Assembly (NCBI RefSeq): GCF_017874415.1 | Contig: NZ_JAGGLM010000001.1 | Location: forward strand, 372,001 to 436,000 | Direction of reading: 5' to 3' | DNA: 64,000 nucleotides | Source of the DNA: Clostridium algifaecis | Lineage (GTDB): Bacteria > Bacillota > Clostridia > Clostridiales > Clostridiaceae | Shown: piece by piece, positions 43,220 through 52,875 of the stretch | How positions within the stretch are numbered: position 1 is the stretch's first letter | Layout of the letters: each line of letters starts with the position of its first letter | Position numbers and translations under genes: made by a program | The notes under the pieces: generated by a model | Told to the model about the DNA's origin: nothing | The model's input: the letters and a program-made list of their open reading frames with translations, nothing else | Databases searched by the model: none

Positions 43220-44620
43220 ATGGCAAAAGACTTACAAAAAAAATATGAATATGCATGGGATAAGTATTCAAAAAATGATTTAAAAGAAGTTTTTAAAGTG
43301 TCTGATGAATATGAAAAATTCATGTCAAAGTGTAAAACTGAAAGGGAATGTACAGCGGAATTTATAAAAAGAGCCAGAGCAAATGGATATGAAGATTTAA
43401 ATGATATTATAAAAAGTAAGTCGAAATTAAATCCAGGAGATAAGGTTTATGCCAACAATAAAGATAAAACTGTTGCACTGTTTGTAATTGGATCAAGTGA
43501 CATAGAGCAAGGCATGAGGATATTAGGTGCACATATAGACTCACCAAGACTTGATTTAAAACAGAATCCTCTTTATGAAGATACTGATTTAGCTTTATTT
43601 GAGACTCACTATTATGGCGGGATCAAGAAATATCAGTGGGTAACTCTTCCACTTTCAATTCATGGGGTAGTAGTTAAAAAAGATGGAACAAAAGTAAACA
43701 TAGTAATTGGAGAAGAGGATGATGATCCTGTAGTAGGTGTTTCAGATCTTTTAATTCATCTTGCAAATGACCAAATGGGCAAAAAAGGAAATAAGGTTAT
43801 TGAAGGTGAAGATTTAAACATATTAGTTGGAAGTATACCTGTAAAGGATAAAGAAATTAAAACAAGGGTAAAACAAAATATACTTGAAATATTAAATAAA
43901 AAATATGGTATTTGTGAAGAAGATTTTGTATCCGCAGAACTTGAGGTAGTCCCAGCAGGCAAAGCTAGAGATTATGGAATTGATAGAAGTATGGTAATGG
44001 CATATGGACATGATGATAAAATATGTGCATATACTTCTTTTGATGCCATGATGAAAGTAAAAAATCCTGATAAGACTTGTGTAACTCTTTTAGTTGATAA
44101 AGAGGAAATAGGAAGTGTTGGTGCTACTGGAATGCAATCAAGGTTTTTTGAAAATACTGTAGCTGAAATAATAGATTTAACTGGGGATTATAGTGATTTA
44201 AAATTAAGGCGTGCCCTTACAAATTCAAAAATGCTGTCATCTGATGTAAGTGCTGCCTTTGATCCAAATTATCCATCTGTAATGGAAAAAAATAATTCAG
44301 CTTATTTTGGAAAGGGCATAGTATTTAACAAATATACTGGTGCCAGAGGAAAGTCAGGTTGTAATGATGCAAATCCAGAATTTATAGCAGAAATAAGAAA
44401 GATTATGGATGGCAACAATATATCCTGGCAGGCTTCAGAGCTTGGGAAAGTAGATCAGGGAGGTGGAGGAACTATAGCCTATATACTTGCAGAGTATAAT
44501 ATGCAGGTTATAGACTGCGGAATAGCACTTCATAATATGCACGCTCCATGGGAAGTTGCAAGCAAGGCAGATATATATGAAGCTGTTAAAGGATACAGCG
44601 CATTTTTAAATGAAATATAG
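43220..44620 (+). CDS. M18-family aminopeptidase
   Basis: This 466-residue zinc aminopeptidase of the M18 family has metal motifs GAHIDSPRLDL near residue 97, LVDKEEIGSVGATGMQSR near 294 and DVSAAFDPNYPSVM near 347. A histidine-containing C-terminus (GIALHNMHAPWE) completes the site. M18 enzymes remove N-terminal residues, preferring acidic or neutral ones. AGGGGAG precedes the ATG. It is monocistronic with its own terminator. Confidence 0.9.
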   Translation: MAKDLQKKYEYAWDKYSKNDLKEVFKVSDEYEKFMSKCKTERECTAEFIKRARANGYEDLNDIIKSKSKLNPGDKVYANNKDKTVALFVIGSSDIEQGMRILGAHIDSPRLDLKQNPLYEDTDLALFETHYYGGIKKYQWVTLPLSIHGVVVKKDGTKVNIVIGEEDDDPVVGVSDLLIHLANDQMGKKGNKVIEGEDLNILVGSIPVKDKEIKTRVKQNILEILNKKYGICEEDFVSAELEVVPAGKARDYGIDRSMVMAYGHDDKICAYTSFDAMMKVKNPDKTCVTLLVDKEEIGSVGATGMQSRFFENTVAEIIDLTGDYSDLKLRRALTNSKMLSSDVSAAFDPNYPSVMEKNNSAYFGKGIVFNKYTGARGKSGCNDANPEFIAEIRKIMDGNNISWQASELGKVDQGGGGTIAYILAEYNMQVIDCGIALHNMHAPWEVASKADIYEAVKGYSAFLNEI

Positions 44621-44649
44621 TAAATAATAAATAGCAACAGAATTATATG

Positions 44650-44686
44650 ACTAAGGCTTAGTATGAAAATAAGCCTTAGTTTGTCT
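44650..44686. terminator. Terminator between the aminopeptidase and PHP genes
   Basis: Arms 44650-44660 and 44670-44680 form an 11-bp stem (ACTAAGGCTTA with its complement). T residues follow on the plus strand. Confidence 0.8.
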
Positions 44687-44688
44687 AT

Positions 44689-45531
44689 TTAGTTTATGGA
44701 ATTTAATTTATTTAAAAATATGCTTATTTCTTTTTCTTCTAAGTATACTTCACCTGGAAGAGAGGCATGTCTTGAATCATTGACATTTACACTGTGAAAA
44801 TCAGATCCTGCGGATATTACTTTACTGTATTCATTTGCATAATTTATAAATTTTGTTGTGTCATTATCTGAATTGGCAGGATAAATAGCCTCTATGCCGT
44901 CAAAAGGGAGCTTAATAAGTTCCTCAATATTTTTTATCTTTACGAGTACAGGATGTGCTAGTACAACCATGGCTGACATGGATTTTAATATTTTTATACC
45001 TTCCTCCGTTTCAATTTTTTTATTCGGAACATAGGCAGGGCTGGATTCACCTATAAATTTTGAAAATATATAGTCAAAACTATAGTCATAACCTGCATCT
45101 ATAATGGCTTTAGCTATGTGGGGTCTTGCAATTATTCCCTTGGATTTTTTTAATACATCATCATAGTTTAATTTTATATTAAAAAATTTATACAAATTAT
45201 CTATTATTTTTTTAGCCCTAAGTGTTCTGTAATCAGTCATCTCCTTTAGAAAGACTTTAAATCTGTCATTTATATATTCTGAATTTTTAAAATAGCCTAA
45301 AATGTGAACACTTTTACCTTTATATAGAGTAGAAAGTTCTATGCCGGGTATTACTTCAATTCCAATTTTAATTCCCTCAGAAATTGCTTCATTTAAACCT
45401 GATATTGTGTCATGATCTGTAAGTGCTAAAATATCTATGCCTTGTTCATTTGCAAGATTAATCAGATTTTTAGGAGAGAGTTCTCCGTCAGAAGCTGTAG
45501 AATGCATATGGAAATCTCCTTTTTTGTACAA
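44689..45531 (-). CDS. PHP-domain metal-dependent phosphoesterase
   Basis: This protein of about 280 residues has PHP-domain metal motifs: DFHMHSTASDG near the N-terminus, LALTDHDTISG near residue 37, GIELS near 65, RPHIAKA near 152 and SAGSDFHS near 250. Relatives act on nucleoside 3',5'-bisphosphates or RNA oligonucleotides (YciV/TrpH-like). The TTG at 45531 is preferred because GGTGAT lies 6 bp upstream. An ATG at 45570 has no ribosome binding site. The substrate is inferred from family only. Confidence 0.82.
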   Translation of the reverse strand: MYKKGDFHMHSTASDGELSPKNLINLANEQGIDILALTDHDTISGLNEAISEGIKIGIEVIPGIELSTLYKGKSVHILGYFKNSEYINDRFKVFLKEMTDYRTLRAKKIIDNLYKFFNIKLNYDDVLKKSKGIIARPHIAKAIIDAGYDYSFDYIFSKFIGESSPAYVPNKKIETEEGIKILKSMSAMVVLAHPVLVKIKNIEELIKLPFDGIEAIYPANSDNDTTKFINYANEYSKVISAGSDFHSVNVNDSRHASLPGEVYLEEKEISIFLNKLNSIN

Positions 45532-45767
45532 TAAAATCACCAGCTTATTTAAAATATTTGATGTAACCATTATACTATTTTAAATTAAGCATTCAAATTT
45601 TTATTTTATATTCTTTCTAAAATTAAGTTAAATTTCTAATTGTGATATAAACTAGAGTATTTTCATTTAATTTTATAGATTAATAAATGAAAAATGGAAC
45701 AAACTTATAGTACAGGATGAAAAAATATCATAAACAATAAAAAATAAAATTTTAGGAGGGATTTCTT

Positions 45768-45968
45768 ATGGCATACAGCAATGGAAATAAAGTTTTAGTA
45801 CCTCAAGCTAAAGAAGCTTTGAATAAATTTAAAATGGAATCTGCAAAAGAGGTAGGAGTAAACTTGAAAAATGGTTATAATGGAGATCTTACTGCAAGAG
45901 AAGCTGGATCAGTAGGTGGAAATATGGTTAAAAAAATGATTGAAGCCTATGAACAGGGAATAAAGTAA
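45768..45968 (+). CDS. Alpha/beta-type small acid-soluble spore protein
   Basis: The 66 residues match alpha/beta-type SASPs: KEALNKFKMESAKEVGV with the GerP/GPR cleavage-region Glu, and GNMVKKMIEAYE at the C-terminus, with GSVGG between. SASPs coat and protect spore DNA. AGGAGGG precedes the ATG. This gene is strong evidence that the organism makes endospores. Confidence 0.92.
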   Translation: MAYSNGNKVLVPQAKEALNKFKMESAKEVGVNLKNGYNGDLTAREAGSVGGNMVKKMIEAYEQGIK

Positions 45969-45984
45969 TAAAATAAATTAAAAT

Positions 45985-46027
45985 GAGAGACTGAGTAAAA
46001 TTATATTTATTCGGTCTCTTGTTATAT
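45985..46027 (+). terminator. Terminator after the SASP gene
   Basis: Arms 45986-46000 and 46006-46020 (AGAGACTGAGTAAAA with a mostly paired complement) form a stem followed by TGTTAT. Confidence 0.75.
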
Positions 46028-46128
46028 TTAATATTTTGTTTTCATAAATATTTTTTTCGATTTAGGTAAAAATAAAAATATTGCATGGAATTTATGATTA
46101 TAACTATATTGTATAAGGAGTGATTACT

Positions 46129-46482
46129 GTGGATAATAAAAAAGATAGGCATTCTATAACAGGATATATATTAAAACTAGTATTTACTGTAATTATACTA
46201 GCCATAACATCTTTTGTAACGCCTGGTTTCTCTATAGCAGGCTTATGGTCATATATTATAGCTGCAGTTGCCATAAGTGTTATTGATTATATAGTAGAAA
46301 GATTTATGGGCGTAGATGCCAGTCCTTTTGGAAAAGGCTTAAAGGGATTCATAATTGCAGCTGTAATATTATATTTAACACAGTTTATAGTTCCAAACAT
46401 GAGAGTGACTGTACTAGGTTCAATTATAGCTGCACTTGTAATTGGAGTCCTGGATGCATTTATGCCGGGCTCTGTTATGTAA
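46129..46482 (+). CDS. Phage holin family 4-like membrane protein
   Basis: This 117-residue protein has four hydrophobic segments and the motif FVTPGFSIAGLWSYIIAA, typical of the 'phage holin family/membrane protein' group common outside phages. There is no phage gene nearby, so a phage origin is not implied. The GTG at 46129 lies 9 bp after AAGGAG. An upstream GTG at 46120 overlaps that site. A terminator follows. Confidence 0.7.
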   Translation: MDNKKDRHSITGYILKLVFTVIILAITSFVTPGFSIAGLWSYIIAAVAISVIDYIVERFMGVDASPFGKGLKGFIIAAVILYLTQFIVPNMRVTVLGSIIAALVIGVLDAFMPGSVM

Positions 46483-46500
46483 AATATTTTTATTATAAAT

Positions 46501-46542
46501 TAAAGCGGTATTCATATGGATACCGCTTTAATTTATATTTAA
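46501..46542 (+). terminator. Terminator after the holin-like gene
   Basis: Arms 46501-46511 and 46520-46530 form a perfect 11-bp stem followed by AATTTATATTT. Confidence 0.8.
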
Positions 46543-46634
46543 ATATAACTTTTAAGAAATATTATATGTGATATAATTTATAATATAAATAGCAAATTGA
46601 AAAATAATATATTTTAATTATAAGGAGCAGTGAA

Positions 46635-47093
46635 ATGTTTGAATGGAATGATAAATATAGTTGTGGAATAAAAAAAATAGATGACGAGCATAAAAGATTG
46701 TTTGAAATAGGGCGTGAGATATATAATTTAGTTAAAGACGTAAATGAGATGGCATATATTGATCAAATTTTAGATGCTATTGATGAACTTAAAGACTATA
46801 CTGTATATCACTTTGAAGATGAAGAGAGAATAATGTTAATGTACGAGTATCCTGGATATAAAGAACAAAAATTAGTACATGATAAATTTATAGATAAAAT
46901 TGAGAATCTGGATACTGATGAGATAGAAAAAAATCCTCAGGAGGAAGTTATAAAACTTCTGGACTTTGTTTACAACTGGATAAGTGAACATATTTTAGGC
47001 ATGGATTTTAAAATAAAGGATTATGTTAATAATTTAAAATTATCAACATTACTAAAGCATTCTAATAAATTTGTGGAAGATGAAAAAAAGTGA
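46635..47093 (+). CDS. Bacteriohemerythrin
   Basis: This 152-residue protein has the diiron ligand set of hemerythrin: IDDEHKRL near residue 20, VYHFEDEE near 60, KLVHDKF near 79, and HILGMDF near 125. It reversibly binds oxygen and may deliver, store or sense it. It overlaps the MutS-like gene downstream by 4 bp (GTGA), which implies coupled translation. The linkage to a membrane MutS-like ATPase is unusual. Confidence 0.92.
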   Translation: MFEWNDKYSCGIKKIDDEHKRLFEIGREIYNLVKDVNEMAYIDQILDAIDELKDYTVYHFEDEERIMLMYEYPGYKEQKLVHDKFIDKIENLDTDEIEKNPQEEVIKLLDFVYNWISEHILGMDFKIKDYVNNLKLSTLLKHSNKFVEDEKK

Positions 47094-48934
47094 AAGATAT
47101 AAAAGATATATATTCTAGAAGAAAATATCATTATAAGTCTCTTTTGGAGAAACAAAAAAATACTGCTAAGTTAATAAGCAGATTGAGATTTGTTATTTTT
47201 ATTTTGGGAGCGATTATTACTATATTTTTATATACAAGAAGTTATATTTATTTAAGTGCAAGTTCATTTTTGGTATTTCTAATAATTTTTATAATTGCAG
47301 TTAAGAAACATGAAAGATTAAATAAGAATTATAAATTTACAGAGGAACTTTATAATATAAACAGAACTTGCTGCGAAAGGTTAGATGGAAACTGGCAGAA
47401 ATTTAAAGAATGCGGCAAGAAATTTATAAATGAGAATCATAGATTCAGTCATGATTTAGATGTATTCGGAAAAGGTTCAATATTTCAGTGGATTAATACT
47501 GCTGAAACTAATGCGGGAAAGAATAGGTTAAGTGAAGTATTATCCAATTCTCCAGATAAAAAAGATATTATATTAAAAAGACAAAAAGCTGTAGCTGAAT
47601 TACAAAATAATATTAAATTCAGGCAGAGACTTCAGGCAGAGGCTTATTTTGCAAAAGAGAACGAAAATGGACATGAAATTTCAAATTTGATTGATATTTT
47701 AAATTTTAAAAATAGCAGTATATACAGTAATAAGTTTATAATAATGTTATTTAAGATACTTCCAATTCTTATAATAGCTTCAATATTTTTTAGCTTATAT
47801 ACGACATTAGTTTTTCACATATCTAAAATGTATATTGCATATATAAGTGTTCTGTTTTCTATAGGATTATTATTTATTGATTCTAAAAAGCGGGATTATT
47901 CTCTTAGTATGGTATATAAGCTTAAGGATAGTATAAAAGCTTATAATAATATAATTAGCTTAATTTATAATACAAACTTTAAATCAGAACATTTAAAAGA
48001 TTTAAAAGCTGTATTTGAAAATAAAAGTAATATAAAATCTAAGTGCAAAGAATTTAAAGCCATAAATGATTTATTAAAAATAGCGGATAATATTTCAGAG
48101 AGAAGAAACATGGTGTACATAGTACTTAATATACTTTTTTTATGGGATTATCAATGTATGTTTGCCTTTGAAAAATGGAAAAATGAAAATGAAAAATCAA
48201 TAGGTGCATGGATAGACACAGTAGGAGAATTTGAAATGCTTTCAAGTATTGCTATTATAGGATTTGATCATCCTGATTTTGTAGTGCCTGATATTTTGGA
48301 TGCTCAGCTTACAATAAAAGCAAGAAATATGGCACATCCACTAATTAAGGGTAAGGCCGTGGCCAATGATCTTGATATAGAAAATGGATCAAAAGTATTG
48401 CTGATTACAGGATCAAATATGTCAGGAAAAAGTACATTTTTGAGAACGGCAGGTGTAAATTTAATACTTGCGTATGCAGGAGCACCAGTATATGCAGATT
48501 ATTTTAAATGTTCTATAATGAATATATATACTTGCATGAGAATAAGCGACAACCTTGAAAAAAACATATCTTCTTTTTATGGAGAAATTTTGAGAATAAA
48601 ATATATTGTGGAAGCTGCAAAAAATGGCGAAAATATATTTTTCTTATTAGATGAAATATTTAAGGGAACGAATTCTATGGATAGACATACTGGAGCTAAA
48701 ATACTTATAAATGAGTTAATAGGTTTTAATACCTGCGGCATGGTGTCAACTCATGATTTGGAATTGTGTGATATAGAAAATGAAAGCGGTGGAAAAATAA
48801 AAAATTATCATTTTAAAGAGTACTATAAGGATAATAAAATATGCTTTGATTACAAGCTAAATAGAGGTGTATCGAAAACTAGAAATGCTTTATATCTTAT
48901 GAAGATGGCAGGAATTGATACTCCCAATAACTAG
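47090..48934 (+). CDS. MutS-like ATPase with N-terminal membrane helices
   Basis: The 614 residues include two hydrophobic helices near 32-50 and 54-74, a further pair near 210-260, and a C-terminal MutS-type ATPase domain. Walker A is ITGSNMSGKSTFLRT (near 443), and the Walker B region is FFLLDEIFKGTN (near 521). The N-terminal mismatch-recognition domain of MutS is absent, so canonical mismatch repair is unlikely. Proteins of this membrane MutS-like group are known but uncharacterised. Translation starts at GTG inside the hemerythrin stop. Confidence 0.82.
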   Translation: MKDIKDIYSRRKYHYKSLLEKQKNTAKLISRLRFVIFILGAIITIFLYTRSYIYLSASSFLVFLIIFIIAVKKHERLNKNYKFTEELYNINRTCCERLDGNWQKFKECGKKFINENHRFSHDLDVFGKGSIFQWINTAETNAGKNRLSEVLSNSPDKKDIILKRQKAVAELQNNIKFRQRLQAEAYFAKENENGHEISNLIDILNFKNSSIYSNKFIIMLFKILPILIIASIFFSLYTTLVFHISKMYIAYISVLFSIGLLFIDSKKRDYSLSMVYKLKDSIKAYNNIISLIYNTNFKSEHLKDLKAVFENKSNIKSKCKEFKAINDLLKIADNISERRNMVYIVLNILFLWDYQCMFAFEKWKNENEKSIGAWIDTVGEFEMLSSIAIIGFDHPDFVVPDILDAQLTIKARNMAHPLIKGKAVANDLDIENGSKVLLITGSNMSGKSTFLRTAGVNLILAYAGAPVYADYFKCSIMNIYTCMRISDNLEKNISSFYGEILRIKYIVEAAKNGENIFFLLDEIFKGTNSMDRHTGAKILINELIGFNTCGMVSTHDLELCDIENESGGKIKNYHFKEYYKDNKICFDYKLNRGVSKTRNALYLMKMAGIDTPNN

Positions 48935-49035
48935 TATATTGTTGTAAAGTAGAGAATAATAGTATTTAATATAGTTTAGCGGTGAATATGGTGGACAATA
49001 TTATGTAATAGATTGTAGACTGCGAACAAATTATA

Positions 49036-49064
49036 TTGACTAATCTTTAAATAAGGTTCATAAT
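49036..49064 (+). promoter_or_regulatory. SigA-type promoter of the lysine riboswitch/lysP unit
   Basis: TTGACT at 49036-49041, a 17-bp spacer, CATAAT at 49059-49064. The transcript would start just before the riboswitch. Confidence 0.6.
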
Positions 49065-49079
49065 GTATCTATAAGTGAA

Positions 49080-49255
49080 TAACTAGGGTAGAGGTGCAAT
49101 ATTTATTATTAGGATGAATGAGATAAGCACGATGAGTTCATTTGAAAGGGAATTTTGCCGAAACGTGTAGTAAATGCTTTGATACTGCATAGTTGGTTTT
49201 ATGTAGAATATATGTAAAACTGTCACAATATTTTGTGGAGAGCTATCATCTATTA
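49080..49255 (+). ncRNA. Lysine riboswitch (L-box)
   Basis: The leader carries the lysine aptamer core: GGGTAGAGGTGCAA near 49085, GAAAGGGAATTTTGCCGAAA near 49143 and CTGTCAC near 49219 in the right order. A terminator (49283-49316) follows and the gene downstream is a lysine-type permease. When lysine is bound the terminator forms. Confidence 0.88.
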
Positions 49256-49282
49256 TAAGGTAAATTTAATTATGTGTACTTT

Positions 49283-49316
49283 ATATGCCATGAGTAGTGC
49301 TCGTGGTATTTTTTTT
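49283..49316 (+). terminator. Riboswitch-controlled terminator before lysP
   Basis: Arms 49285-49294 and 49300-49309 (ATGCCATGAG with CTCGTGGTAT, containing G-U pairs) form a stem followed by eight or more T residues. Confidence 0.88.
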
Positions 49317-49367
49317 ATCTTAGTTTTCATTTATCGGAAAAATTGAGACCGATAAGGAGGAATAAAA

Positions 49368-50828
49368 TTGCAAAATACTTTTAATGAAGAAGACAAAAAT
49401 TTAGGACAATCAGGTGAATTAAAAAGAGGACTTAAAGCCAGACATTTAAATATGATTGCCCTTGGAGGAGCTATTGGCACTGGAATTTTTCTGGCTCTTG
49501 GTGATACTATCAAACAGGCAGGACCAGGTGGAGCAATAGCAGCATATGTTCTTATAGGAATAATGGTATATTTTTTAATGACAAGTTTGGGAGAAATGGC
49601 AACATTCATGCCTGATTCAGGTTCTTTCAGTGTTTATGCTACTAAGTTTGTAGATCCAGCGCTTGGCTTTGCACTAGGATGGAATTACTGGTATAACTGG
49701 GCAATTACAGTAGCGGCAGAAATGGTGGCAGGATCACTTATAATGAAATTCTGGTTTCCAAGTACGCCTCCAGTTATATGGAGTGTAGTATTTTTGGCTC
49801 TTATAGTTATACTGAATTTATTATCTGCAAAGTCTTATGGAGAATCAGAATTCTGGTTTGCGGGAATAAAGGTAGTTACGGTTATTGTATTTTTGTTTGT
49901 AGGAGTCTGCATGATATTTGGAATATTTAATGGTAATGCAGTAGGATTTAAAAACTTTACCGTTGGAGAGGCACCTTTTGTAGGTGGATTTAAATCCATA
50001 TTTTTAGTATTCTTAATTGCGGGATTTTCTTTTCAGGGTACAGAGCTCATAGGAGTTGCTGCTGGAGAGAGTGAAAATCCAGAAAAAAATATACCTAAGG
50101 CTATAAATACTATATTTTGGAGGATAATAATATTTTATATTGGCACTATATTTGTAGTAGGAGCCTTAATTCCTTATACAAAAGCAGGAGTAGATACCAG
50201 CGTTTTTACTATGATATTCCAAAAAGCAGGAATAGCAGGAGCAGCATCACTTATGAATGCAGTTATACTTACATCTGTGCTTTCATGCGGCAACTCTGGA
50301 CTTTATGCTTCTACAAGAATGTTATATGCATTAGCTGAAGAAGGACAGGCACCAAAATTTCTTAAAAAGGTTAATTCAAGAGGAGTACCTATAAATGCCC
50401 TTATAATTACAACACTTGTAGCATCACTTTGTTTTTTGACCGGCTTATATGCACAAAGTTCAGTTTATGTATGGTTGGTAGCGGCTTCAGGACTTGCTGG
50501 ATTTATAGCATGGCTTGGTATTGCAATATGCCACTATAGATTTAGAAAAGCATATGTAGCTCAGAAAAAGGATTTATCAGCTCTTAAATATAAAGCTAAA
50601 TTATTTCCAGTAGGGCCTATAATTGCATTTATATTATGTACAATTGTAGTTCTTGGACAGGGAATTACGTATTTTCAGGGAAGTAAAATAGATTGGGCAG
50701 GAGTAACATCTTCATATATAGGTCTTCCTTTATTTTTACTACTTTTTGTAATATATAAAAAAGTGTATCATACTAAAATAGTAAAATTAAAAGATGTAAA
50801 TTTAAGTGAAGGTGAAAATATAAAATAA
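49368..50828 (+). CDS. lysP: Lysine-specific amino acid permease
   Basis: This 486-residue APC-family transporter with about 12 membrane helices has the family N-terminal consensus RHLNMIALGGAIGTGIFLALG and the SFQGTELIGVAAGES segment. Lysine specificity is inferred from the lysine riboswitch upstream and the LysP-like sequence. The TTG start follows AAGGAGG. Uptake is expected to be high when lysine is scarce. Confidence 0.9.
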   Translation: MQNTFNEEDKNLGQSGELKRGLKARHLNMIALGGAIGTGIFLALGDTIKQAGPGGAIAAYVLIGIMVYFLMTSLGEMATFMPDSGSFSVYATKFVDPALGFALGWNYWYNWAITVAAEMVAGSLIMKFWFPSTPPVIWSVVFLALIVILNLLSAKSYGESEFWFAGIKVVTVIVFLFVGVCMIFGIFNGNAVGFKNFTVGEAPFVGGFKSIFLVFLIAGFSFQGTELIGVAAGESENPEKNIPKAINTIFWRIIIFYIGTIFVVGALIPYTKAGVDTSVFTMIFQKAGIAGAASLMNAVILTSVLSCGNSGLYASTRMLYALAEEGQAPKFLKKVNSRGVPINALIITTLVASLCFLTGLYAQSSVYVWLVAASGLAGFIAWLGIAICHYRFRKAYVAQKKDLSALKYKAKLFPVGPIIAFILCTIVVLGQGITYFQGSKIDWAGVTSSYIGLPLFLLLFVIYKKVYHTKIVKLKDVNLSEGENIK

Positions 50829-50843
50829 AAAGTTTACTTTATA

Positions 50844-50873
50844 TTGACAATAACCTTATTCTAATAATATAAT
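50844..50873 (+). promoter_or_regulatory. SigA-type promoter of the argS T-box unit
   Basis: TTGACA at 50844-50849, an 18-bp spacer and TATAAT at 50868-50873. The T-box leader begins about 20 bp later. Confidence 0.7.
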
Positions 50874-50892
50874 TAGATATATTTATATCCTA

Positions 50893-51128
50893 TGAAGAGA
50901 AAAATATTTTTAAGGCGAGCTTTACAGAGAGTGGGAATGGTGGAAGCCTGCAGCTTTATTGAGAATAAGAGAGACTTTGAGGTATTTATTAAAATATTTA
51001 GGCTTTTGCTATATAAAAGATAAATCGTTAACTGCGTTAAAGTTAAAAGTGGATAGATTATCTATCAATTAGAGTGGTACCGCGAAAAAAGACTCGTCTC
51101 TTAAAATAAAGGAGATTAGTCTTTTTTA
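50893..51128 (+). ncRNA. T-box riboswitch (arginine-type) before argS
   Basis: The leader contains the conserved T-box AGAGTGGTACCGCG at 51071-51084 and a stem I start with AGAGAGTGGGAATGG near 50924. AGA, near 50969, is a plausible arginine specifier. A terminator with arms beginning AAAAAAGACT at 51085 and ending AGTCTTTTTT ends the leader. Uncharged tRNA-Arg would favour the antiterminator and read-through into argS. Confidence 0.88.
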
Positions 51129-51154
51129 TTTATTAGAAGAAAGGAAAATTTGTA

Positions 51155-52846
51155 ATGAATTATAAAAAATTAGTAGCAGAAAAAATAAAAGAAAATGTAG
51201 ATTTAGAATTGGACGTTATAGAAAGAATTATCGAAATACCTCCAAAACCTGAAATGGGAGATTATTCATTTCCATGTTTTCAACTGGCAAAAGTATTAAG
51301 AAAAGCTCCAAATGTAATTGCAGTTGAACTGAAAAACAAGATAGATACAGAATGCTTTAGCAAAATAGAAAACTTAGGACCATATTTAAATTTTTTTGTG
51401 GATAGGGATATATTTACTAAGGATATTATAAACAAAATACTTGTTGAAAAAGATAACTATGGAAAATCTCCTGAGAGAGCAAATAAGAATATAGTTATAG
51501 AATTTTCTTCACCTAATATTGCAAAACCATTTCATGTAGGACATCTTTTTAGTACAGCTATAGGTAATTCATTGTACAAAATGATGGATTTTCAAGGATA
51601 TAATTGTACCAGAATAAACCATTTAGGAGACTGGGGTACTCAATTCGGGAAACTCATATCTGCATATAAAAGATGGTGCAATGAAGATGAACTTTTAAAG
51701 GATCCTATAAAAGAACTTTTGAGGATATATGTTAAATTTCATGAAGAGGCAGAGAAAAATCCATCACTTGAAGATGAGGGAAGAATGTATTTTAAAAAAT
51801 TGGAGGATGGAGAAGAAGAAGAAGTTAAGCTCTGGAAGAAATTCAAAAAATTAAGCCTTGAAAAATTCAGTAAAGTTTATGATGAATTGGGAGTTGAATT
51901 TGATTCATATGCAGGAGAAAGCTTTTATACAGATAAGATGGATAGTGTAGTTGATGAAATTGATAAATGTGGATTACTTAAGGAAAGTAATGGTGCAAAA
52001 GTTGTAATGCTGGATAAATATAATATGCCTCCATGTATAATAAAAAAATCTGATGGAGCCACTATATATGCTACTCGTGATCTGGCAGCGGCTGTATACA
52101 GGAAAAAAACTTATGATTTTGATAAATGTATATATGTAGTTGGAATGGATCAGTCTCTACACTTTAGACAGGTATTTACTACATTGAAGCTTATGGGCAA
52201 TACCTGGGCAAATTCATGCATACATGTTGGATTTGGGCTTGTTAAATTCGCTAATAAAAAACTTTCTACAAGAAAGGGAGATGTTATATTTTTAGAGGAT
52301 CTGCTTGATAAATCCATAAATAGAACTCTCCAGATAATTCAAGATAAAAATCCAGATCTTGAAGATAAGGAAAGCGTAGCTAAAAAGATAGGAATAGGCG
52401 CAGTAATATTTACATACTTAAAAAATAACAGGGAAAAAGATATAATATTTGACTGGGATGAAATGCTTAGTTTCGATGGGGAAACAGGGCCATATGTACA
52501 ATATAGTTATGCAAGAGGAAAGAGCATACTTAGAAAAGCTGGAGAATCAATTGAAGATTGCGGGTATTATGGTATTAATTCAGAAGAAGAGTTCGAACTT
52601 GTAAAAACTCTGTCAAGGTTTAATTCTCAAATAGTAAATGCTATAGATAAATTAGAACCATTTATAGTTACAAGATATTCAATAGATGTTGCGAAAGCGT
52701 TTAACAAATTTTATAATTCTTGTAGTATACTAAATACAGAAGATGAAAAAATAAAAAATTTCAGGCTGAGACTTGTAGAAGCTTCCTGCCAGGTAATAAA
52801 AAATGCATTGAATTTACTTGGAATACAGGTAGTAGATAGGATGTAA
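51155..52846 (+). CDS. argS: Arginyl-tRNA synthetase
   Basis: This 563-residue class I aminoacyl-tRNA synthetase has the HIGH motif as HVGH in [11 protein letters not shown] (near residue 126), the KMSKS-like STRKG near 371, and the C-terminal DALR anticodon-binding domain. It charges tRNA-Arg. Expression is probably set by the T-box upstream. The ATG at 51155 has AGAAAGGA nearby. Confidence 0.95.
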   Translation: MNYKKLVAEKIKENVDLELDVIERIIEIPPKPEMGDYSFPCFQLAKVLRKAPNVIAVELKNKIDTECFSKIENLGPYLNFFVDRDIFTKDIINKILVEKDNYGKSPERANKNIVIEFSSPNIAKPFHVGHLFSTAIGNSLYKMMDFQGYNCTRINHLGDWGTQFGKLISAYKRWCNEDELLKDPIKELLRIYVKFHEEAEKNPSLEDEGRMYFKKLEDGEEEEVKLWKKFKKLSLEKFSKVYDELGVEFDSYAGESFYTDKMDSVVDEIDKCGLLKESNGAKVVMLDKYNMPPCIIKKSDGATIYATRDLAAAVYRKKTYDFDKCIYVVGMDQSLHFRQVFTTLKLMGNTWANSCIHVGFGLVKFANKKLSTRKGDVIFLEDLLDKSINRTLQIIQDKNPDLEDKESVAKKIGIGAVIFTYLKNNREKDIIFDWDEMLSFDGETGPYVQYSYARGKSILRKAGESIEDCGYYGINSEEEFELVKTLSRFNSQIVNAIDKLEPFIVTRYSIDVAKAFNKFYNSCSILNTEDEKIKNFRLRLVEASCQVIKNALNLLGIQVVDRM

Positions 52847-52875
52847 CCTTAAATTTTATTTTGTTGGAGGCACAG

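Noticed and set aside
46129-46482. Prophage remnant because of a holin-family protein
   Set aside because: No other phage gene, integrase or attachment repeat is near. This holin family is common as a chromosomal membrane protein.
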